Below are positions 44,936 to 56,540 of a stretch of DNA of 64,000 nucleotides, one piece after another; position 1 is the first letter of the stretch; every line of letters begins with the position of its first letter. Under the pieces are notes generated by a model that worked only from the letters and a program-made list of their open reading frames with translations, was not told the origin of the DNA and did no database searches. The translations under genes and the position numbers were made by a program. Origin of the DNA: Fagopyrum homotropicum (Eukaryota; Streptophyta; Magnoliopsida; Caryophyllales; Polygonaceae); assembly GCA_033239125.1 (NCBI GenBank), contig BSWB01000008.1, positions 14,476,001 through 14,540,000 on the forward strand, given 5' to 3'.

Positions 44936-47160
44936 TCAAACGAGGTATATTGGTACAACCTCCTCAACCGGAATTTCCGGTTTGTACTTCTTAAGTCTAT
45001 GACCGTTGACCTTGAAGCTTCTGCTCGTTTCGCCCCATATCTCAACTGCACCATGAGGAAAAACATGTTTCACAACATAAGGTCCGGTCCATCTAGATTT
45101 TAACTTACCTGGAAAAAGGCGGAGGCGGGAGTTGAAGAGTAGAACTAAGTCTCCCTTGTTAAGCTCCTTTGGGACGATACGCTTGTCATGCCATCTCTTC
45201 GTCCTTTCCTTATAGATTTTGACATTCTCATAAGCGTTCAAACGCAGCTCCTCCAGCTCGTTGATCTCCAATATCCGCTTCTCGCCGGCCTCCTTAATGT
45301 CGAAGTTTAACCATTTGATCGCCCAATATGCTTTGTGTTCTAATTCAACGGGCAAATGATAAGACTTCCCATACACCAAATTATAAGGGGTGGTGCCTAT
45401 GGGAGTCTTAAATGCGGTCCTGTACGCCCAAAGAGCATCGTCCAATTTCATGGACCAATCCTTCCTCGTCCTAGAGACGGTCTTCTCCAGAATTGTTTTG
45501 ATTTCTCTATTCGAGATCTCGACCTGTCCACTAGTTTGAGGGTGATAAGGGGTTGATACCTTGTGGGTGACCCCATACTTCGATAAAAGTGCCTTGAACT
45601 TCCGGTTGATGAAATGCGTTCCTCCATCGCTGATGATGATGCGTGGAGTTCCAAAACGTGGAAAGATAGTTCTATTCAAGAACTTCACAACCACCTTGGC
45701 GTCGTTAGTGGGAGAAGCGATGGCTTCAACCCATCTAGAGACGTAATCAAATGCAAGAAGAATGTAGAGGTTTCCTCCGGAGGATGGGAAAGGTCCCATG
45801 AAGTCAATCCCCATACATCAAAGATTTCCACTTCTTGAATGTTATTAAGTGGCATCTCATTCCTCCTTGATAAATTTCCTGTTCTTTGGCATGCATCACA
45901 AGAGACAACAAAAGATTGCACATCTTTAAATAATGTAGGCCAAAAGAAACCAGAACGTAATACCTTAGCGCAAGTCTTATCGGTACTAGCATGTCCTCCA
46001 CAAGGAAGTGAGTGGCAATGCCGTATTACGCTATTAACTTCATCTTCCGGAATGCATCTTCGAAGCATCCCATCCGGCCCGCGCTTGAATAGCAGCGGCT
46101 CGTCCCAGTAGTAATGGCGTACTTCCTTGAAGAATCTCTTCTTTTGAGGGTACCTCAATCCGGGCGGTACTTCCTGGAAAACAAGATAATTCACAATATC
46201 AACATACCAAGGTCCTTTATTATCAGAAAGCTGGTGGATAGAATGTTCCACCAACTGAGGATGAATGTCAGAGAAGGGAGTAAGAAGTTTGTTATTCTCA
46301 GCAGTCTCAGTTGACATCATCTCTCCATCGACCTCGGTCGAGGCGCAGAGGCGTTGACCGAGATGTTCTTCAGTCGCCTCGCTCAGTCCAGAAAGTGCCT
46401 TGGTCGAGGTACTGCAACTGGAACCGAAATTGGAGATCTTCATCTCCTGGATTAGCTTCTCAGTTTTAGCTCCTGGATCCTCTTCCAGTGCTCTTAAGCT
46501 TCGTATATCTGCATCACAAGAAGCATCTATACCTTCCTCCATTAAACTGAAGCTAATAACTCTTTCGAGTGGATCGTTAGTAAGGATAGAGCTCACCAAT
46601 TCTCTTGATTCTTCTTCATCGTAGATGTTGAAGATATCATCAGTTAGCTGCTCCCCTTTCATGGCTGCAAGTAATGCAAACTCCACCTCATCGCCGCCAA
46701 TGTTGAATTTCAACTTGGCGTTCTTGCAATCCACGTTGCAACCCGAAGTTGCTAGAAATGGCCTCCCGAGAATAATAGGAACAGGATAATCTGCGGGAAT
46801 GTCAAGTACAACAAAATCTATAGGTAAATAGAAGTTACCTAACTTGACCGGAACGTCCTCCAAGATGCCCACGGGGTGGGTGATGGAGCGATCCGCCATA
46901 TATAGTCGAATCTTGACCGGCTTGGGCTCTCCAAGTCCGATCTTCTCACATAGCTCCAGCGGGATGATGCTCACGCTGACTCCTAGATCACAAATGGCTT
47001 CACAAGTGACATCCCCAACTTGAATGGGAATGCAAAATGAGCCGGGATCTCTCAATTTAGGTGGCATCTTCTCCTTCATGATTTGTATGAGCTCCGAGGA
47101 TTTAGATGTCATCCTAACTTCACCAAAATCTTCCAGTTTCCTCTTCCTTGATAGGATCTC
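44936..47160 (-). pseudogene. pol: protease-integrase fusion of element D, RT-RNase H deleted
   Basis: From 47160 leftward one frame reads protease (DLGVSVSIIPL in place of DLGAS; LGRPFLATSG), a linker with CTCGGTCGAG palindromes (46325-46430), then directly FSDIHPQLVEHSIHQLS and the integrase N-terminus with the HHCC finger. All of RT and RNase H, about 1.7 kb in E, is absent without loss of frame; the junction is near 46270-46300. A missing base near 45812 shifts the integrase core into 44936-45814, which has IDFMGPF, ISDGG, VEISNRE and RWTGPY. The element could not copy itself and probably relied on proteins supplied by others. E is inserted just upstream at 47160. Confidence 0.9.
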
Positions 47161-48992
47161 TGATAACACGATTTATAGCATAGTTTTAGGTGCACATTTA
47201 GGTAGAATTCTCGCTCAATCATGCATTATCTAGCACTAGTCCAATACGTTTTGCACTCAAAACATGTATTTTGTCGAGATAGACGTCTACACGGACTTGT
47301 GTGCGTTTTGTAGGTATTTCGGGAAGTTTCGAGCCAAAACGACACGTTTGAGGGTCGCTCATTTAGAGGACACGTTTCCAAACTCATTAGAACGCAAGGC
47401 AAGGGCTGAGAAGGACTCAAGGAACCTTGCCAACACAGGCCATGCACCAAACCACAGCCTAATGATCCAAGGCGAAGTTTCTGCACAGAATCACGGTTCT
47501 CTGAAGAACCACGGCCGTGGAAATGACCGTGGATTTTGCCAGATTCTCGTGACAGCTGTGCCACGACTCTCATGGCCAGCTCATGAAGAAATTGGTTATA
47601 AAAGTGGTCCTTGATAGTTGTTAGAGGCAGCTGGGATTTGGGTAGTTTGAGAGCAGCTCACATATTCTCCATTTTTCTTTGACAAAATATATTCCAAGAA
47701 GAAGAAGGACTTTTTCTAGGAAGGAAAGTGCAAGAAGAAGAAGAAAGGAGCCATTGCCATTGAAGAGGAGAGGAGAAGACACACTTAGCTCTTGTATTTT
47801 CGGATTTATTTCTAGAAGTTTTTGAACTCTTGAACCTTCCTTTGGAAGGGTTGTAAGTCGTTCTAATTTCATCTTCAGATTTAGATTGTGTTTGAAGTTC
47901 ATTTGTTCATCTTCTTTCTCTCATTTTCTTGCAATGGAGGTTATGAATCTATGCTTGTTTGTTTTGATTTCTAATATGAATGTTGTAGGCTAGATTGATG
48001 TGATTCTAGGGTAAGGAAAGGATGGTTATGGCCAGATCTATGATAGGATGAACTTAGATTTACCTTTGGATGATTTTTGTTTATGAACGTAGCTACTGTT
48101 TGGAATCACGGGTAGTTCTTGAAGAACCACGGTCGTGGTTTCTGTAGAACAAACCGTGGTTCTTCCTGGTTCGAAGGATCTTATCTTAGGTTCATAAAAT
48201 TGTTCAAACCCTAAGTTTTTGCTGAGTTTAACCTACCCTAGGGTGTCCTAGTGTAGCGACTAAGTGTTAGGAGAGACTTACCCGGTAATCCTTGCCCTTA
48301 GAATCTAAAATAGCAAAACCTTAGGTAATGGTGAGCCTAATAAGCCGCCATTGGATTAAATGTGCTAGGATAGTTGATTAGGACTTCCCTTTCCGAGACT
48401 TACCCGGTGAGGATAGGTTAGATCCCTAATTAAACAATCCGGTTTGTGTTAAATTCCTCCCCTTAGGTTCTTAGAGACTTAACCGGTAATGAGACCTTAG
48501 GTGTGGATTAGTTGGATCATGAGACTTACCCGGTAATTGATCCCATTTTAGGAACACTTAATCCCAACATATCATAATCAATCCAAAGAATGAATAGATA
48601 ACTTGAGTTTTATGCCATAACCGGAATTTCCAACCCCTAGAATCCGTTTTCCCTTTCTCTTAATCAACATCTTGTTCGATTTGTTTATTTGTGCCAATTT
48701 TCCGACTTAGTTTGATTGATTGTTAGCATGAGTTATGACCCTTGCTTGATGACCATAAAAACCAACAAAAACATTGAGTTTTCCATTTTCTTTGTTCCTC
48801 ATCTTGTCTTAGCCTAGATTTACACTATTTTTGATCATTGCTCGACTCGATTTCACCTTAGTCTTTGAGTTCGACCTCGGAATACTTACCTTTCTACATA
48901 ACGATCCGTACACTGCGGGTTTCGCTAGGTAGTTTAGGATTTAGTTCGAGTTTATAAATGTAAAGCTTTTTGTGCTATTTCCTAGCGTGACA
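47161..48992 (+). repeat. 5' LTR of element E
   Basis: TGATAACACGATTTATAGC to TCCTAGCGTGACA, 1832 bp. TATAAAAG is at 47597-47604. Palindrome clusters are at 47490-47535 and 48112-48165. Four copies of the GAGACTTACCCGGTAA motif or close variants lie between 48270 and 48540. The GTACACTGCGGGTTTCGC block is at 48908-48925. Confidence 0.96.
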
Positions 48993-48998
48993 AGTTTT

Positions 48999-49016
48999 TG
49001 GCGCCGTTGCCGGGGA
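48999..49016 (+). promoter_or_regulatory. primer-binding site of E, tRNA-Asp
   Basis: TGGCGCCGTTGCCGGGGA is an exact 18-base complement of the plant tRNA-Asp (GTC) 3' end including CCA, six bases after the LTR. It primes minus-strand synthesis. Confidence 0.95.
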
Positions 49017-49133
49017 CTAGGTCTAGATTGAGTCTATTTTGTGATTGTTGGTAGTGTAGATCTTTCTTGTTGCTTTTGATCTCTCTTTGGTGTGTGTCTT
49101 TGCTTTTCAGGACATCTCTTACTCTTTAGGTGT

Positions 49134-50381
49134 ATGCGAAGATCTCGTGGCAAGGATTTAGCTCCATTCGATCCCGAACCGGAGAAAACCCTTAGATCTA
49201 GATCCAAGAGCATTCGAAAAGAGAAAGAGATGGCCGGTAGGAACCTCCAAGCTGAGTTGGGTGAAGCCTTAGAGCAAATAAGGCTAAGAGATGAGCTCTT
49301 GGAGGAAGAAAGGAGACTTGCCAATGAGAGGCAAGAGGCAACTAGGAGGGAGATTGAGGAGATTAGGCAAGCACTTGTGCAAAGGGAGCTTAACCGTCAA
49401 CAACCTCCTCCACCTCCACCACAACCGCAGCCGGCGGTGAACGTTAGGGTTGTGCCCATTGCTATGGATGAGCCACAAACATTGGGGCAACGTATGGATC
49501 CGGCACAAAGAGCACACCGCCCGGGTGTGAACTTAGGAGATCCCGCAGCCCATGATTACGAGCTCCGCCCTCAAGTTCTACAAATGATCCGGCATAATCA
49601 ATTTGGAGGGATGGAAGGAGAGTCTCCTCATCAACATTTGATGAACTACGAGATTTTGATGGAGACTCTTAGACCGCCGAGATTGGAGAGCAACAACCAT
49701 AAGCTAAGGGCTTTCTCCTTCTCTCTTAAGGACAAGGCCTTAGCTTGGTATCAATCTATTCCGCAAGGGCGAGTTGGTACTTGGGAGGAGATGACAACCG
49801 AGTTTTTGACTAAGTTCTTCCCACCTTCCAAGACTACCGAATTAAGAGGGAAGATCAATGCCTTCGTGATGAAGGATAGAGAGAGTTTGTTCAAGTCTTG
49901 GGAGAGATTCAAAGACCTTCTCCTAGATTGTCCACACCATGGCATACCAAAAGTTGAGCTATTGGAGATCTACTTCAAAGGACTTGATGAAGATAGCCAA
50001 TTCAAGCTTCAATCCCTTTCCGGTGGGACTTTCATGGAGAAGCATGTAGATGATGCTTGGGAGTTTGTGGAGAAGCAAGCTCTAGTGATTGAGAAGTACT
50101 CCCATAGGAAGAGTGAAGGGAGAAAGGCGGGAGCATATGAGGTGAGTGAGGTCACCATGAGCAACTTCAAGCTCGACGCCATCAACAATGAGTTGAAATC
50201 CTTGAGGGAGTTGTGTGCTACAACCTTGAAGAACCAAGCAACTCCTCAAGTGCCTCCACAAGCCAACCTATCTTCCAAAGAGGAGGATGTGAACTATATG
50301 GGAAGGGGCAACTACAACAACTACCAAGGCCCAAGGAACTTCAACAACAACCGGCAATTCAACATACCGGCCCAACCATAA
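49134..50381 (+). CDS. gag: Gag of element E
   Basis: Start chosen at ATG 49134 (MRRSRGKDLAPFDPEPEKT), which is conserved with C; upstream codons have no ATG in frame. The product is about 415 residues: a basic N-terminus, a coiled-coil (residues about 40-90), a PPPPPPQPQP linker, the retrotransposon gag capsid domain (EFLTKFFPPSKTTELRGKI near residue 225), and a C-terminal Asn-rich RGNYNNYQGPRNFNNNR segment instead of a CCHC knuckle. It would assemble the particle and package RNA. The frame ends early because two bases are missing near 50370 relative to C, separating gag from pol. Confidence 0.9.
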   Translation: MRRSRGKDLAPFDPEPEKTLRSRSKSIRKEKEMAGRNLQAELGEALEQIRLRDELLEEERRLANERQEATRREIEEIRQALVQRELNRQQPPPPPPQPQPAVNVRVVPIAMDEPQTLGQRMDPAQRAHRPGVNLGDPAAHDYELRPQVLQMIRHNQFGGMEGESPHQHLMNYEILMETLRPPRLESNNHKLRAFSFSLKDKALAWYQSIPQGRVGTWEEMTTEFLTKFFPPSKTTELRGKINAFVMKDRESLFKSWERFKDLLLDCPHHGIPKVELLEIYFKGLDEDSQFKLQSLSGGTFMEKHVDDAWEFVEKQALVIEKYSHRKSEGRKAGAYEVSEVTMSNFKLDAINNELKSLRELCATTLKNQATPQVPPQANLSSKEEDVNYMGRGNYNNYQGPRNFNNNRQFNIPAQP

Positions 50382-53300
50382 CCATCCCGGGTTTTCTTAC
50401 TCTAACCCGGATGGAGCCTTGAACCCTCCCGCTTCTACAAGCACAACTCCACCACCAAGAGCTTCACAAGAACCTCCACCCGGATTCACTCAACCTCCAA
50501 AGGATAGAACCGAAATGATGTTTGAGCAATTGCTAGGAAGGTTGAGCGGTCTTGAGAGCACGGTGACTTCCATTTCCAAAGCTCAAAAGGTCTTGGAAGC
50601 ACAAGTCTTTCAAAAGGCGGGTGAGGCACATAGAGATCCGGGGAAGCTTCCCGGAAGAACCGAAGACAACCCTAGAGGCCAAGTTTTGGCTATCACAACA
50701 AGGAGTGGGTTGAGTATGAAGGATCCTTTGCCCAAGGACCAAGCTAGGGGGCGTCAAGTAGTGGTAGAAGAGGGAAGAAAGCAAGATGATGGAGGCAAGA
50801 GCAAGGATGTAGAGCCAACTTATGTAGCACCGCCTCCATACAAGCCACCACTACCGTTCCCACAATCAAGAGCAAGAGCTCGTTTGGACAATCACTTTGG
50901 TAAGTTCCTTGAACTATTGTCCAAGTTACATATTAACATTCCGTTCATGGATGCCATCTTAGGAATGCCGGCATACGGAAAATTCTTGAAAGAAATACTC
51001 TCCAACAAAAGGAAGTTGGAGGAGTATGGGGAGATTAGGATGACCAAGAGATCCTCGGAGTTAATCCAAACAATGAAGGAGGCAATGCCTCCCAAGCTAA
51101 GGGATCCGGGCTCTTTTTGTGTTCCGATTGGAGTAGGAGACGTGAAGTACGAAGCCCTTTGTGATCTTGGAGCAAGTGTAAGCATCATACCGCTTGCACT
51201 TAGTAACAAGGTCGGGCTAGGAGAGCCAAAACCGGTCAAGATGACCCTCTATATGGCGGACCGTTCTATCACTCATCCAGTTGGGATTCTTGAGGACATT
51301 CCGGTGCAATTGGGAGGATTCTATGCGCCTATTGACTTTGTAGTGTTGGACATTCCGGCGGATTACCCGGTTCCCATCATCCTAGGAAGACCTTTCTTAG
51401 CTACCTCCGGATGTTTAGTGGATTGCAAGAACGGGACTCTCTCCTTCAACATAGGAGAGGAGAACATCAAGTTCAAGCTGTCCACAATGATGAAAGGGCC
51501 AACCCTTGATGAAGATATCTTCAACATAGTCGAGCAAGAAGAATCTAGAGAAATGGTGAGCTCGATCTTGATCAAGGACCCCTTGGAAAAGGTTCTTACC
51601 TTGAGTATGATGGAGGAAGACATTGAGGAGAATTGCAATGAAGAAATCAAAGCCTTGGAGGCATTGGAAGAGGAGCCAAGAGTTGGATTTGAGAGCCATG
51701 AAGAAATTGTGAACAGCTGCAAGTTCCACGGTCGAGATTTGGGTTCCACGGCCGTCAAACTCTCTGGACAACTCCGAGAAGCAAGCTTGGCAAGAACCAC
51801 GGTCGTGGAAGTTGAGCCAACCGTGATTCCAACCGTGGTTTCCCCTGAATCAGCTCTTGATGATGATCAAGCTTCTAGGAGCCAAGGAGAGTCTTCATTT
51901 GCTTTGGATTCATCTCATCCAACCTTGTTTGGATCGTCTTCAACTGATAAAGGTCCTCCCTCACTTGAACTCAAACCCCTCCCCTCTCATTTAAAGTATG
52001 CATTCCTTGGTGATAATTCTACATATCCGGTGATTGTTAATGCATGCTTGAGTGATGATGAACTTGCTAAATTGCTGCATGAACTAAGATTACATAGGAA
52101 AGCCATTGGTTATACTATTGATGATTTGGTTGGCATTAAGCCATCTTTGTGCATGCATAAGATAATGATGGAAGATAACCACAAACCCTCTATTGAACAT
52201 CAAAGGAGATTGAATCCTATAATGAAAGAGGTGGTCAAGAAGGAAATCATTAAGTTGCTAGATGCGGGAATTATCTACCCTATCTCGGATAGTAAGTGGG
52301 TTAGCCCCGTTCATGTAGTACCTAAGAAGGGTGGAATGACGGTAGTAACTAATGAGAACAATGAACTAATACCAACTAGGACGGTCACGGGATGGAGAAT
52401 GTGTATAGATTATAGGAAATTGAACATGGCCTCTAGGAAAGATCACTTTCCCCTCCCCTTCATCGACCAAATGCTAGAAAGATTAGCTCAACACTCTCAC
52501 TTTTGCTATCTAGATGGGTATAGTGGATTCTTCCAAATCCCTATCCACCCCGATGACCAAGAGAAAACAACTTTTACATGTCCATGGGGTACATTTGCAT
52601 ATAGGAGAATGCCATTTGGGTTGTGTAATGCACCCGCCACCTTTCAAAGGTGTATGATGGTTATCTTTTCGGAATACATAGAAAATATCATGGAAGTGTT
52701 CATGGATGATTTCTCTGTTTACGGTTCTTCTTTTGATAATTGCTTAGCTAATTTGTCATTGGTGTTGCAAAGATGTGAGGAAACAAATTTTGTCTTAAAT
52801 TGGGAAAAATGCCACTTCATGGTAAGTGAAGGGATTGTGTTAGGACACTTGGTGTCTAACCGTGGCATTGAGGTTGATAGGGCTAAGATTGAAACAATAG
52901 AGAAGTTGCCACCACCTACCTCGGTGAAGGGGGTAAGGAGTTTCTTAGGGCATGCCGGTTTTTACCGGAGGTTTATTCAAGATTTCTCTAAAATTTCTAA
53001 GCCTCTCACTAACCTACTAATAAAAGATGTTGATTTTGTGTTTTCCAAAGATTGTCTTGAAGCGTTTTGTAGGTTGAAGAACGCCTTGATCTCCGCACCT
53101 ATCATGCAACCTCCGGATTGGAGTCTACCATTTGAGATTATGTGCGATGCAAGTGATGTGGCCGTTGGGGCCGTTTTGGGGCAAAGGAAAGAAGGGCGCA
53201 CTCATGCTATTTACTATGCTAGCAAGACGCTAGATGATGCCCAACTCAATTATGCTACTACCGAGAAGGAGTTGTTAGCGGTAGTGTATGCATTTGAGAA

Positions 53301-54876
53301 GTTCCGCTCGTACCTTGTTGGAGCGAAGGTCATAGTTTACACGGATCATGCGGCGATCCGTTATCTACTTACAAAGAAGGATGCCAAGCCAAGGTTGATT
53401 CGGTGGATCCTTCTTCTTCAAGAGTTTGATTTGGAGATAAGAGATAAGAAGGGATCCGAGAACTCGGTGGCGGATCACCTTAGTAGACTCCCACCATTAG
53501 AGCTTGGGAAAGACAACATCCCGATAGATGACTCGTTCCGGGATGAACAATTGCAAATGGTGGAAGAATGCTTATTCCAAGTGGCTAGGGGAAGTGAGCC
53601 ATGGTATGCCGACATTGTGAATTACTTGGTGTGTGAGGAAGTGCCTCCCGGATTATCATATTCACAAAGGAAGAAGTTCTTCAACGATGTAAGGCATTAC
53701 TATTGGAGCGAGCCACTTCTATTCAAGAGAGGCCCGGATGGGGTGCTTAGAAGATGCATACCGGAAGATGAAATGGAGAGTGTGATCCGGCATTGTCACT
53801 CCCTACCATGTGGAGGCCATGCTAGCTCACACAAAACGTGTGCCAAGGTATTGCAATCCGGTTTTTATTGGCTTAACTTGTTTAGAGATGTGCAAGGTTT
53901 TGTAGCGGCATGTGATGCTTGCCAAAGAACGGGGAACATCTCAAGGAGGAATGAAATGCCCTTGAACAACATCCAAGAAGTTGAGATTTTTGATGTGTGG
54001 GGTGTAGACTTCATGGGACCATTCCCTTCTTCATGTGGCAATCTATTCATCCTATTGGCGGTGGACTATGTGTCAAGATGGGTAGAGGCAATCGCCTCTC
54101 CTACGAATGATGCCAAGGTGGTGGTGCGGTTCTTCAACCGAGTGATCTTCCCTAGGTTTGGAACACCAAGGGTGATCATTAGTGATGGAGGGAAGCACTT
54201 CACAAATAGGAATTTTGGAGCACTTTTGACCAAGTATGGGGTGACTCATAAAGTGGCCACACCCTACCACCCCCAAACTAGTGGCCAAGTGGAGATCTCC
54301 AACCGAGAAATCAAGGCCATCCTCGAGAAGACGGTGTCTAGAACAAGGAAGGATTGGGCCATGAAGCTCAATGACGCACTATGGGCATATAGAACCGCCT
54401 TCAAGACACCTATTGGCACCACTCCCTACAAATTGGTCTATGACAAGTCTTGCCATCTTCCGGTGGAAATGGAGCATAGAGCTTATTGGGCCATTAAGTG
54501 GCTAAATTTTGACCTCAAGGAGGCGGGAGAGAAGAGATTGCTTGATATCAATGCCCTTGAGGAACTCCGGTTGGAAGCTTATGAGAATGCCCGGATTTAC
54601 AAGGAGAGAACCAAAAGGTGGCATGACAAGAGGATCATTCCAAAAGAGTTGAGTGAAGGAGATCTTGTCCTTCTCTTCAACTCGAGGCTAAGGCTTTTCC
54701 CCGGAAAGCTCAAATCAAGATGGACCGGGCCATATGTGGTAAAAAAGATCTTTCCCCATGGAGCTATTGAGATAGGAGGAGAGCATTGTGGAGATTTCAA
54801 AGTGAATGGGCATCGCTTGAAGAAGTACATTCCGGGAGCCCCAATAGACATGATCGCCCCGCTTCACCTTGCATAA
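50382..54876 (+). CDS. pol: Pol of element E (PR-RT-RH-IN)
   Basis: An open frame to TAA at 54874-54876; the first in-frame ATG is at 50419 (1485 residues counted from it), probably not a true start since the protein should be fused to Gag. Protease DLGAS at about residues 249-253; palindrome-bearing linker (51715-51840); RT with FMDDF at about 761-765; RNase H CDASDVAVGAVLG from about 909; integrase HHCC finger about 1125-1170; catalytic D in VDFMGPF about 1196, D in ISDGG 1256 and E in VEISNRE 1292, with 35 residues between the last two as in Ty3-type integrases; RWTGPYVVKK near the end. All key residues are present, so the enzymes look functional if the upstream shift is ignored. Confidence 0.93.
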
Positions 54877-55269
54877 ACGCTCCCGAGCTTGGTCAAGCTA
54901 ATGACCTTAAAGAAGCGCTTGGTGGGAGGCAACCCATCGGTAACATTTTTTCTTCATTTTAGCTTAGATTTTTCTGTTTTTGTGTGCTTTGTGTGTTTTG
55001 TCTATTTTATGTGTGCTAGAACATTAGTGGCATTGGAAACCTTTCTTGGAAATGATGATGATGAAACCCTCACTAATCATGGGTGGAGCGGACGCGGAAC
55101 TTGGACGGCTAGCGGTGCCTAGCGCGGGTTTCAAAGCTTGAAGGATGCTTAGAGCTCCCTACCATGGTTGAAAGGATCATCCAACATCAATCCTCTTAGG
55201 AATTCCCAAATACCGAAGAAAACCATTTTACATTGTGAGAACCTTCTTTCACTCTCTTTACTTGAATAC

Positions 55270-55310
55270 CACATTGGGGACAATGTGTTTCTAAGTATGG
55301 GGTGGGGTTT
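55270..55310 (+). promoter_or_regulatory. internal hairpin plus purine-rich box (E)
   Basis: Stem CACATT (55270-55275) and AATGTG (55282-55287) enclose the loop GGGGAC; AAGTATGGGGTGGGG follows from 55293. Confidence 0.65.
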
Positions 55311-56501
55311 GCATGATCCTTTGCATGATGAGCATCTAGGATAGGTTAATATTTGTACATATCTTGCATTGTACATACTTAAATCGAAAATTCCATAAAA
55401 ATCAGAAAATTTAAAAAAATTTTTGTGCTTTCTAGGCTTGGATATGATCCTAATGATGAAACTTGTCTTGTGATTGGCTATGAATGGCCTTATGTGTTGA
55501 ATTGATAAATGCATATGTGGACTTGAACTACTTCTCTTGAATTCCATGAATGACTTGAGATCATGATGATTGCCTAGAATGGATTGAGTATTGAAAATCG
55601 AAATTACATGATAGTTCTTGCATACCATCTAGGAATGAATAAGGCACTTCATCTTTCTCTACTTCTCATCTTGATCATGATTGCTTGAGCACCTCAATTG
55701 ATATAAAATTTGACCTCCTTTTAAAACCCATCCGGGAATAGGAGCATGCTAGTGTGTTTGAATGTGTAAAAAGCAAGTGCGGGGTGAAGATGTAATGAAA
55801 AGAATGTCGTGAATGGAATGCTGAAATTATTGTGGAAGTGTAGCCAAAATAGGTTTGGGGGCGTTGGTTTAAATGACAAGTAACTCGGTACACTTCACAT
55901 AATCGGGTGTTGGTGCCTTGCCAAAGTCAAATGAGCCAATAGCCCTAACGAGCTTTGGTATGTGTGCCCGGTGTGGATGCACCTCGAAAAAGAGAAAAAG
56001 CCCGAGGATGGCTAATCACCGAGGTTTCGGCTATTGTACACCAATGCCATTGTCTCAAAAATGAGTTAAAGAAAAAGAAAAGAAAGTAAGATAGGGAAAA
56101 ATATGCACTTGGGGGAAGTTGATAGAGGACAAGGAAGTGAAGTTAGTTCCATTCCCGGATTAGCATCACATACCTAGAAAATTCCCCTCCCCAATTGAAA
56201 CGTTTCTTAGCCTTTTATGTCACAAGCCCTTATGACCTACTTGCATGTTTGTAAGACTTGGTAATCTAGATTGGATAGACTCTTGATCTTCTTGACATCT
56301 CCGTCCTCCCAACTCATGCATGTTTTTGAGTAAAGTACAATTGTCTTTCCATGACTTTATTGTTTGATACATAATTGCTTATTCAATTGCCATTGACCAT
56401 GACTATGAAGGTGATCCAATAGTAGAAGCACAAAACCAAAAAGATTTTTGCCATTTTTCTGCATACATAAATCATGTCATCTCTTAGTCTATAGTTGGGA
56501 A

Positions 56502-56540
56502 TTTGCTCGGGGACGAGCAAACCTTAAGTATGGGGTATTT
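56502..56540 (+). promoter_or_regulatory. polypurine tract region with hairpin (E)
   Basis: Stem TTTGCTC (56502-56508) and GAGCAAA (56515-56521) enclose the loop GGGGAC; AAGTATGGGG (56526-56535) is five bases before the LTR. Relative to A and D, two stem pairs have changed on both sides. Confidence 0.85.

Larger units (their letters stand above)
54877..56540 (+). other. 3' non-coding tail of element E
   Basis: No gene and no ORF-1. It includes the post-integrase GCGCTTGGTGGGAGGCAACC block (54915-54934), the internal hairpin and purine box (55270-55310), the ATCCGGGAAT block near 55731, the conserved block of about 110 bp (55875-55990), a TTCCCGGATTAGCATCACAT block near 56153, and the terminal hairpin with polypurine tract (56502-56540). 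The palindrome cluster that C carries at this stage is missing here. Confidence 0.85.

Noticed and set aside
47226..47614. Frames on both strands inside the LTRs of E (also 56606-56953)
   Set aside because: They lie within the LTR, overlap on both strands, and are repeated only because the LTR is; there is no domain support.
48999..49016. tRNA-Asp gene fragment
   Set aside because: It is an 18-base primer-binding site six bases after an LTR; no tRNA arms are present around it.
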